NCBI GenBank assembly: GCA_903813345.2
Contig: CAIIXF020000002.1
Location: 18,240,813 to 18,304,812 of the forward strand
Source of the DNA: Owenia fusiformis
Lineage: Eukaryota; Annelida; Polychaeta; Sabellida; Oweniidae
Reading direction: 5' to 3'
Length of the DNA: 64,000 nt
The translations under genes were made by a program, and so were the position numbers. Shown here piece by piece: positions 46,186 through 56,800 of this stretch; within the stretch, counting starts at the first letter, position 1; every line of letters begins with the position of its first letter. The notes beneath the pieces were generated by a model. It was not told where the DNA came from. It worked only from the letters and a program-made list of their open reading frames with translations, and ran no database searches.

Positions 46186-47034
46186 CTAGCTACATGTATC
46201 TATGAATGTGAAAATGTGTTACAACCCGCTTTTCAGATTAATTAGTAATTATAATTAATTAATCAAATAATAATTTATATAAATTAATGTAATAATAATC
46301 CAAGTGTCTATAGGTATGAGTAATACAATTATCTCGATGTAAGATCTTCTGTCTAGAACTTAACATAACCTAAATGATTTATAGCAATAGAATGTACTGT
46401 TTCACCTGTAACAGGTTGGAACTGGTTATGTATTTATAGTAACAAAACACGATTTTCTGTCAAAAATATAATATTGTTGTTTATTATTATCCAATCAAAA
46501 CCTAAATACAATTTCAAATATCTGCAAGATAAGCGAAATTTAAGCCCAAATTATAGTAAATATAAGCAATATTTTGACAGAATGATCAATGTAGCTCTAC
46601 CTGTATATAAACAAGTGCCGAATTGCAGTCGGGAGACTCGAAATTGGAAATAATCAAATGCTAACAAAACCACGGAAGGAAGCTAAAACAAAATGGACTT
46701 AGGAAATATTCGCTACTTTTGGACTTAGAGAATTTCGGCAACATTTCGGACTTATTAAATGTTTGGCTGCAACTCGGACTTAGGCACATGGAATCAAGAA
46801 CAAGGATCGGGAAATAAAATCATAAGGAACACTACATCTACTGCGTTCGTTGATTAATAGCTGCGACCTGTGAGTACCAGAGACCCACAAGATCCTGGAA
46901 ACAGCCCTGAATGATTATCGGTCACGCCTGGCCGGTGACAAATGTATGAAAAGGGGATGTATTGTGAAACTGATGTTGGTAACAGTTCTACTATAATTTG
47001 TTTACAGTCATATTTTCAATCTCTGACAATACCT
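46186..47034. other. no gene recognised
   Basis: AT-rich; no supported feature. Confidence 0.5.
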
Positions 47035-47475
47035 CATGTGATATTTTAACTCTGACATTGTAATACCACATGAGCTACTCTGACATTACAATACCACATG
47101 CGTTACTCTGACATTGCAATATCACATGAATTACTCTCCCATTGTAATACCACAAGAGCCACTCTGCTATTGCAAGACCACATGAGTTACTGTAACATTG
47201 CAAAACATTATAAAACCACATGAGTTGCTCTCACATTGTAGCTACTCTGACAATACCACATGAGTTACTCTGACATTGCAATACCACATGAGTTACTGAA
47301 TACTGGTCACCTCGTAATACCACAAGAGCTACTCTGGTATTGCAAGACAACATGAGTTACTCTTACATTGCAATACCACATGAATTACTTTACATTGTAA
47401 TATCACAAGAGGTACTCTGACATTGCAATACCACATGAGTTACTCTCACATTTTAATACCACAAGAGCTACTCTT
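47035..47475. repeat. ~28-bp minisatellite
   Basis: Imperfect repeats of TTACTCTGACATTGCAATACC + ACATGAG (first part quoted to 20 in repeats as CTCTGACATTGCAATACCAC), with frequent variants (CTCCCATTG, CTGGTATTG). Some units are partly deleted. Confidence 0.8.
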
Positions 47476-47864
47476 TGGGAAGTTCAATTGAGTCTCATTA
47501 GGTACCAATGAAAAATAAAATGACCCATTGCATTGAATTTTATTAGTGATTCTGTTGTCTTATCAAAGTTTTCAAGACTCAGTCAGATTTTGTAGTACTG
47601 AGACTGGCAAATATATATACTTATTAAAGACCCATAGATCTTAAAACGTATTAAGGTAAAATATGGTCACCCCTGGGCCAAAAGAGCTTAATATTGAAAT
47701 TTCAATCCTTTTTTACTGAAAAATTACATGGGCTAACCAAGCTAGGCTATTTATTTTGTCAGTGATAAACATTTAAACCTCTATTATTAAAATTTAAGAC
47801 TTTTTGTAATCATATTTTAAAAATACATTACTGGATGTCCAATATCTACCCCTTAAATGATGAA
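47476..47864. other. no gene recognised
   Basis: AT-rich; no supported feature. Confidence 0.5.
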
Positions 47865-48085
47865 TTCTTGCTAGATAATTGGGTAAAAAATGTATTTTTC
47901 TCGCTAAATACACTTCTAAAATAGGTTTTACACATTTTCAAGACTCAAAGCAATCACCAAATGAAATCATTTAAAAAAGACCTTAAAACCATTTTTATAA
48001 TGTAGCCCCTACCCACATGATAGGGGAGGGGATCAGGGGCTAAAACATACAGGAAGACCATCCCGCATCACATGACCTGAAATAA
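47865..48085. repeat. right arm of the 3-kb-spaced inverted repeat
   Basis: CCCTACCCACATGATAGGGG and flanks are the inverse of 44888-45175. Confidence 0.65.
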
Positions 48086-48483
48086 TTTTTCACTTAGATC
48101 CTGTGCCAAGTTTGTTGCTTTTCTTGAAAAATATGAAGAAGAAAGGGCTTATTTCTGTCAAATGAGCTATCAAACACGTTCAATTGTTTGACTGTTTTGA
48201 ACTATCATAATGGTCATGTGAATTATGTGATCTCATAATGGATGATTGTTATGCTTCATTAAAAGTGACTGTTAAACCCTATGAATGTTTTGTCAAATAT
48301 CCAAAAGAAAATTGATTTTGTCCCTTCTAATATGTCCAGACCACACACAGGGTGTAATTTGTTGATATCTTAGTAAAATAGAATCATGTTTAGTCTGACC
48401 AAAGGATCTTACAAACTTAACATAACTTTTTATCAGTTTGAATTTTATATTTCTGAAGATCTCTGCATCTATTGCACTCCCTA

Positions 48484-48558
48484 ATGCCTGGGTCACATTT
48501 GCTCCGATTCATCGGCCGGCGCCCGCCCAATTGAGTGTTTTGTTCAAAATTGTATATT
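48484..48558. mobile_element. half of the 148-bp foldback MITE family
   Basis: ATGCCTGGGTCACATTTGCT, then CGGCCGGCGCCCG and TTGAGTGTTTTGTTC match the left arm of 46038-46185; the right arm is absent. Confidence 0.7.
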
Positions 48559-48984
48559 TTACCAGAAAAGCCCTATAGACAAAGACAGAGAATACCCGCG
48601 TCATTTGCAACTTCAATGTAGTCTGTATCCCTTTTAAAGAAATACAGGCTACAGTATGGGGGTAGGGTAGTATGGAATTGACAATGCTCACACAAACTGA
48701 CAAGAAAGAGACATATCACCACACCACCAAGCTGACAATATTGTACCATTTTTAGGAACAGTATAACAAGTATTAATTGTTAAGTTGCTAGACAGCACTA
48801 AGACTGATATTTTATTTAATATTATCATAATGTTAATATCATAACAGTTTGTCACATAAATGAATAGATTCGATCTACTAAACCAAATACATGTAATATG
48901 ATCAACTTTTAATGTTTATGTCACCACCAACTGTATTGTAATTAAATTTTGAAGACGATTGGTGCATATTTAACAAAATGCCAG
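48559..48984. other. no gene recognised
   Basis: AT-rich; no supported feature. Confidence 0.5.
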
Positions 48985-49085
48985 CACCGGTCCTGTTACC
49001 TTTGGAACACCCTGTATTACAGCACATATGGCGTCTGTAACAAATGGTGGTGACATTTTGCATAATAATGCCTTGTTAAATCATG
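48985..49085. repeat. dispersed repeat, copy 1 (inverted)
   Basis: GTAACAAATGGTGGTGACAT and AATGCCTTGTTAA are the inverse of the repeat at 52219-52400 and 54520-54660. It abuts a mariner-like end, GGAACACCCTGTA (near 49005). Confidence 0.6.
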
Positions 49086-49336
49086 CATATATTACACAAT
49101 ACATGTACTTGTTGCATCTACAATTCAACAAAAAATGCTAGGCATATTCTATTCTAGCGTCAAATTTCCTGATCAGATCATATATGTATAAAAAACAAAA
49201 CAACTTGACAAAATTTCATTACTGTAAAAACTACATTAGTTGAAATTATATACAGAGATACTACTTGGTAACTGTGTTAAGTTCTAATCAAACTTAATTG
49301 TTGGATACTATATACTATATCTCTAAAAGTATCCTG

Positions 49337-49501
49337 CAGTAAAACATGTAAAGTGGAACAGCTCTGCAAGTGGAACACTATTCAGTCACATCAACCATGA
49401 AATTAATATCAAATGAACCTATGTACATCTAATTGGGATATCTCTTCAGTGGAATACTGTTTTCATGTACCAAAGGTTTTCCACAAACACATGTTTTACT
49501 G
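49337..49501. mobile_element. 165-bp MITE-like element
   Basis: CAGTAAAACATGT at 49337 and ACATGTTTTACTG ending at 49501 are exact 13-bp inverted ends. A larger element with related ends (TACAGTAAAACCTGTAT) is at 61618-62098. Confidence 0.65.
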
Positions 49502-50858
49502 TATATAAGCACATTTTCAAGGTACATTACTTCCTTTTTTTTATTATATAAATTACAATTACAAACATTTATATAACATACATTTACATAAGAGTCTAAA
49601 CTACTAATCTAGTACACTATACATCAAGTTATGATTGATTAAAATGATTCTCAATTAAAATATAACATTTCACAAACATATGCTATTCTTGGTTATGTTA
49701 CATACAAAATGTATAAAATGCACATGAAATACTGAGCATGTAGTTACCTGGTTATGTGTAGATGGATTATGTGTGTGTTATACATGTATTGTTTGAGTAG
49801 ATGGATTATTTGTGTAGTCAAAAAGTAATGAATGCGTCATATTTGAGTACTTTTTCTGTAAATACAAGTACTCTCATGCAATAACTTTTATACTTCGAGT
49901 ACCACATACTTGTCTTTAATTTGGTGAGCATTTTAATTTGCAGTTTGGCAAATGCAAAAAAAGTCAGATTCAATACCTGCCAAAATGCCCTGGAATTTTT
50001 GTTCGGCAGGCTTCTGATTACAAGAAATACACCAATCAAATTACTGTATATAGCCCAGATATCAGTTACACTGGGGTCCGTTTTTGGAACCATCACAACC
50101 TATGATTTGGTTGCAAGTCATTGTTCATCAAAAAAGTAGACAATGGTTTTCTCGGTAATTAAAACGAGCCCCTCTATACTATCTAGTAATCTAACATGAA
50201 AAGCCGCCAGATTGAATAGATATGAGATTTATCCTATTGGAAAACCACCAAATTAAAGACACCAATAAATCTGATATTCCAAAATAGCCAAATTAAAAAC
50301 AAATACTGTATTATCTTACACTTCATTCCCTGGCACCTTTTTAAATTCAATGGTAATTTTCTCAAATCACCCCAGTTAAATAGTCTGTCAAATGAAGAAA
50401 AAATACAAGATTAGATATTTATCTACTATATGTGGATTATATAATACTTTTTGTCCATTCATAATCAAAATCGTTGGATGCATAATAGAGGTTATTCCAT
50501 GATTATTCTTGATGCTTGCTGGATGTTTCAATTGTGTTCCCATGAAGTCAGTTCAAAACTTTTTGACTGACCTAAGTATTTAGATAAAAGTTCCGAAGTT
50601 CCAGATATCCATCTTATTGTCAAGACACATCCTTAATCAGTGTTTGTTGTACATTGTTCTCTATTGTCGGGAGTATATGGATGTGAGACAGCTTGTATTG
50701 AAATACTGGCACATTTTGCATTGAAACATACTGTCTAATAATGTCATGCATCATGGATGGTAAGAGATATTCCATAGAGCATGCGAATGTGTTATGTTGG
50801 GAAACAGCCAATTCAAAATGAAAGTCTACACACTGGATGCTACCCCATTGTGACATCA
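49502..50858. other. presumed HMMR 3' flank / 3' UTR
   Basis: Downstream of the HMMR stop codon on the minus strand. No second gene is supported. The open runs at 49818-50139 and 50620-50889 are chance, apart from the 17-nt terminal coding exon at 50859-50875. The polyadenylation site was not determined. Confidence 0.45.
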
Positions 50859-50875
50859 TTATTTCACTCTGTTTC
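50859..50875 (-). CDS. HMMR: HMMR terminal coding exon
   Basis: 17 nt after acceptor TTTTTCAG. With the leading G of the previous exon it gives GNRVK-stop, completing LKDGN. Vertebrate HMMR also has LKEGN split at this place and then a short tail, so the tail is shortened here. Confidence 0.85.
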
Positions 50876-53800
50876 CTGAAAAAGATCATAAGTTAAAAAG
50901 TTTAAATCAAGTTATCAGATACATAACCCTTAGACTAGGATTCAATCAACCAATCCGAACACAGTATTTCATATAACTGCAGTGTATATATCATATAACC
51001 AATCACTGCATCTTTCTGTGGTTGTAAAGTTGACAATTTGGCTCTACAGATTGAAATTGATGCTTTGCCAACTTGACTACAAATTGTAACCAATAAGACA
51101 CAGAGTCACTCTGAGCCTGGTTGCAATTTGAACACTTCGTAGCTGAATTCTGATGACTTTATCTGATTGAATGAAGCTAGATGAAAGTAGTATCAAGGGC
51201 GTGTTTAAGAACTTACCATCTTTTAGTGGGGCCCTGGGGGAGGATGGTGTATCATTCTCTTTCCCTGAGTGCCGGAATGCCTTTGATGGATCAAACTTAA
51301 GTCGTGGTTGATTGTTAGCTGATGTTTTCTCAGCTTCCATATTTCTGATCTGACGTTTTAACTTTGTCTCATTATCTCGCAATTTCTGCATCTCCTATTA
51401 AGAATAGAGTGGAAATAGTATTAGAGATCTTTACATTTGTATATTCAGATTTCACTTTGCTTATAAGCAAATGGTAGATGATGACAAGTAACATCAAATA
51501 TTTTTTACGGAAAATACTTTTTTAAATATACAAATATAATTTAACAGCAAGTCAAGGAGAGGCAAATCTCAACAAACAATATCAAACAAAAATGGCAGGC
51601 ATCATTTTGAGTATTTCATGTCAGAAACTGCACAGCTATGAAAGATGATATTTCCAGGCATCTTAAAATTAACACATTCTTTTGTATGTATGAGGAATGT
51701 AAAAGGCAGAACAATTGCAAACTAGGTGCAACTTTACACCTTCTAAGATATGAACAAGCAGTTTTCGGGTATCTGAAATATTGTTTCTCTGAAAGGACAA
51801 ATGGTTGAACTGACAGACAGAAGGACAGACTAAGTGTTTCACTTTATCCTACCAGATTCTGCTCATTGGGATAAGTAAAACCTGTGAATGTGGTCTCCTC
51901 TGTAAAGTTAATGAATGAAAAATGATCTACTATAGATGGGTTCCACTTTACAGGTTTTATTGTATTACTGTTCACCATACTCACATGTTTGAGGTTGTTA
52001 TTTTCTTCTTTTATCTTTAGCACATGGTGGATTTTTTGTTTCTGGTTCTGATGGCCCAAAATACGTGCATAATCTGAGCTCAGTTTTGAGATTTCCTTCT
52101 GGGCATTCTGACTCTGACCCAAGAGTGACAGTCGCTCAGCCTCAAAGGAATCCAATTGTTCCTAAAAAAGACAAACAACATAACACTTTGCACTCAGTTG
52201 TGTTAATGGGAAATAATAACAAGGCATTAACATGTAAATGTCACCACCTACCATTTGTTACAGACATTGAATGCTGACTGCCGAACACCAACCACTGAAC
52301 AAGGTCCAAAAAGAAATTAGAAACCACAACAATATGTCACCATTTATGTTAAGTATATGTCACCACTTGGGTTAAGTGGTGACATAAAAAGTAGGCTTTG
52401 ATCAATTCCTCATATCTGTATTGTATTTTGTTTACCACTATATTCATAATATCTAATTTTTATATTCCATATTTTACGTATTTACACTTGGAGACGAGCC
52501 AGAATTCGCTCTGAGGAGCCTTGTGTTCTTTTATGTACACTGATACACAGACATACAATAGGGGAATCAGCAAGGAATAAAGTTATGACAGTAAATACTT
52601 TCAAACACATAAGATGCAAGACTCTGGATGGAACTCAAAAATGACAATATTTTGGACCAACTCAGATAATAAATCTTGTACCCCAAAAGTTAATATAAGT
52701 AAATGGATCTAACCTGGAATGGAGCAACTTTCTCTTGCAACTGTTCGTAGAAGTTCTTCCACCTGAAAAATTTAAGAAATATTGCATTTGTAGTTTGTAA
52801 ATTAGGGAATACTGTCTCTCAAGAATCTAAACATAAATCCTAAAAGCATTCATGAATTTTGTAAAAGCCTACATGTATTAACATGTTTATGTAAATGGTA
52901 AACTTGCATTCCGAGTATTCTTGAAGACCTGGATTAATTTCTGAAAATAACAATTGTCTTTATTCTATCTGAGATTCCTAAAAGACATGAATATTCATGA
53001 AATCTTAAACAAAAATCTGAAATCAAAGACTTACTTTTCCACCTCTTCCAAGAGTTGTTCTCTCTCATCCTCTGACAAGCCTTGGTTCTGCTCATCAAGG
53101 AGTTGGCGTATCTGGTCCTCGTAGTATGTCACCTTCATCTGTAGTTCTTGGACCTTCTTCTCCGAGTCTTTCACCTAAAATAAAAGGCACATTAATATAA
53201 TAGAAAATGGAATTCACTAGAAGGCAGTTAGGTACAATAAAAGGCAGTTTAGTGTACAATATTAAAAGGCAGTTTAGTATACTATAGAAGGACATTTAAT
53301 GTACAATAGAAGGCAGTTTAGTATACAATAGAAGAACCTTTAGTGCACAATAGAAGGCACTTTAGCATACAATAGAAGGCAGTTTAGTGAACAATATTAA
53401 AAGGTGAATACAGTTTGAAGTTGCTAATACTTTGAAAATCTTCTTTGTACAGTGTATTTTTGGTGAACAGAACAACCTGCAACTCATAACATGATAGAAA
53501 CCTGTCCTATACATCCAAGTTTTTTTCATGTAACAAATGTGGCAGGGTTGAATGTAAAGGTCTAATATAAAATGATTTCAATACTTACCTTATTCTCACA
53601 TGTGAACCTTGTGGTTTGTAGCTCTGTGGTTGTAGCAAGTAGCTTCTGTTCAACAGTCTGAGTTACTGTCTCCATCTGAACTATCTGATCTTCTGATAAT
53701 TTCTGCAGCTCCTCTATTTCTTTAGTTTTATCCTGAACAATTTTTGTAAGTTTGGCTCCATATTTCGCATGAAGTTCTTTGGTAATCTGCTCGTGGTCTG

Positions 53801-56800
53801 TTTTCTGGTTTTTCAGTTCATTCTGGATTTCACTTAATTTAGTTTTGTATTTCTGTTCCATTTGAATTTGATTTTTGGTCATGTTTTCAAGTTTTTCATC
53901 ATTTGATTTACTCAAAGTGTCTTTTTCTGCAGTCAAAAGAGCTTTTTGCTCATTAAGTGAGGACAATTCCTTTTCATTGTTTTTTATTTGTTCTTTCAAT
54001 TTGGCCACTATTTCCATATTACCTTCCTTCAAAGTTTCGATTTCCTTGAGCTTTGTATCATATTTTACTTGTATAACTTCAGTTTGTTCTTGAATTTTAC
54101 ACAAATTGGTTTTCAATTCACTTTCTCTGGATTCTGCCATTTTCTGTTGTGTTGTCATGGTGTCCTCCATGTGTTTGATTTTATCTTCCATATTTGATTT
54201 TTCTGTCGTTATCTGTTCCTGAAGCTGCTCGCATGTCTTGCTTTTGTCTGCCAATGCTTGCTCGGACCTTTGTTTGTACCTGAAAATAGGAAATTGCTTT
54301 TATACATTGTTCATGAATTAATTGATGAAATCAGACTGCTGTATAATGCTTCCTCTACTTCATCATCAGGTATATTTTATTTATATTTTAGTTTATTTTC
54401 CACAAGACCTAGAACCTTTCACTTATAAATGTTTCTACATGTAATTTATTTGAAGTGTTTTATTTAATGTTCCTGTCTGTTAGTATATAATAAGAATATT
54501 ATTGGCATAATAAAAAGAAACAAGGCATTAACATGCAACATATCACCACTTGCCATTTGTTACAGACACCAAACACACAGACCGCTGAATGCCAAACACA
54601 ATCCACAAAAAAGTTGGAGAAATATGTCACCATTTCTGGCAGTGACATGAAAATAAATAAATTTTGATAGATACTGATGTGTCATTTTCAAAAAAAAATC
54701 ATTTAATTTGAGAGAGATAATGATGTTGCAAGGGAGCCTTTGGGATAACATACCCTTCATACTGGACCTCAGCTTGAGACAGCTTCAGTTGACTCTCAAC
54801 AAGCCTTCTGTAAATATATGAACTACAAGTTCAACCACATGTTCAAGATTGCAAAACAAACAGGAAAATCTTCATGTTAAAGCATAATTAACTGTGTTTA
54901 ATTTTCAAAAATGACAATGCTTGATAAAAATGTAAGTGATATTTGATGGAAGCCAAAAGTCACAGGGTGAATCAGGGCACAGGGCATGTTTAAAATGCAA
55001 ACCAGAAAGTACAAGTCATTATATTTAATACTGCTCCATACTTGCTATTGTAATAGTTATGTAACAAAATCCAAAATATCAAAGGTCAACTCAATATACC
55101 ACAAACCAAAAGGCACAAACCAGAATAATATTGCTCATTACTCGCTATAGTCCTCCTTTTACTTGCTTTAATTATATAATCCAAGCCCAATATCACAGGG
55201 CAATTCAACATACAGCAAACTAAAGGCACAAACCAGAATAATATTGCTCCTTACTTGCTATAGTCCTCCTTCACTTTATTAAAAGATGTCTCCTGCTGTT
55301 GCAGCTGTTGGTTGAGCTCCTCTGAAATGTCCATTGATCTCTTATTGGCCTCAACTGTCTCTTGGCGGCAACTAGAGATCTTCTCTTCCATAGTCTTCAA
55401 TTTACTGCTGGACTCAATCTTCAACCTTAACAAGACACACCGTGACATTTACAAATATATTACAATGGCTGCCATCAGTGATCTCCCCAGCATTAAAGCA
55501 AGTGGGCACAGCACCCACCTGAAATTTTGGAAATAGGCTTACACCCACCTGAAAATCCATTTGCACCCACTTGAAAATGAGAATAAGCCACACGGTGAAC
55601 AGAATCGCACCCTTGAACAGAATACACTTTTCAGGATGGAAAATCCAAAATGGCCACCTTAACATTTACCCAGAATGCCGAAAAACTAATCAGTTCTAAA
55701 CTTTTATAGGTAGAAACATCCCTGAGAATTTCAAATGAATCCCTCAAACGGTTTGGCTGGAAACCTGTAGACAAGATTATTCGGGACGCCCGCCCGCCCA
55801 ACCGCTTGGCAAACTGATTACAATATAGCACCTTAGGGTGCGATAAAAATTATGAAAAATGGTCATATTTTGACCAATTTTGGTCTGAATTGTGAAAATG
55901 AGAATTTTGCACCCACTTGAGAAAATATCCTGTGGAGATCACTGGCTGCCATGTAATTTATCAAACATGCCTGAAAATTGTAAGTCTTCTTTTGCATATG
56001 ATAATGTTAAAATTTCATGTTGAACATGTACACAGTTTTCCTGGTATTTTTGTGGTCCCCACCCACAGAGACTCATGGCCATAAGCACTAAACAACAATA
56101 TAAAAACTTTGAAAAAGTGTGATAATGAGGTTTTTAATTTTAATTCAACCCCAGACAACTTGTTATGAAATAAAATGATGTTAAGTTCATTTCATTACAA
56201 CTTTTACATTGCAGGGAATTCAAGAGCAATAAAAACTGGCTCAATTTGAGTGGAACATTTTTCCCTACAAAAAGCTTAATAGGTATATGGTTAACATCAG
56301 GGTAATCAGCATGATTAAAATTCACAATGGTTTTTATTGTGTATTAGAAGAAAAAGTTTTCCTGAATATCAGTAACCAAAAGCATCTGTAATAATCTAAA
56401 GGTTATCTTACTCCTCATACTTGGCTTTAAGTGTGATCAGTTCTTCACCAGCTTTCTCCTCACTCTTAGTCTTCTTTTCAAGTTCTTCACTCAGTGTAGT
56501 TACTCTTGATTCATGCCTAAAAGAGAAAAAGTGGTTTAATTTGTGTTTATGTTGTTTCCTGGGTGCAGCTATAAAAGAATGAGTCTCTTAATGAGTCTAT
56601 TGGGTGTCCCAAAAAATGAGCCACTTTTTGACAAGTATTATCTCGGTATAATCTCTTCATTTTTTTGGAACACATGATATAATATAGAATAAAGATCTGG
56701 CAATTGCCAATATCATAAGATTAGAATATGACAGAGCTTGACTGCCCAAAATCGAATTAGTTCTATATTGTTTGAAAAATTTCTGATCAATCCTTAATTC

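Noticed and set aside
47035-47475. CRISPR-like regular repeats
   Set aside because: Contiguous imperfect minisatellite without spacers, in an animal genome.
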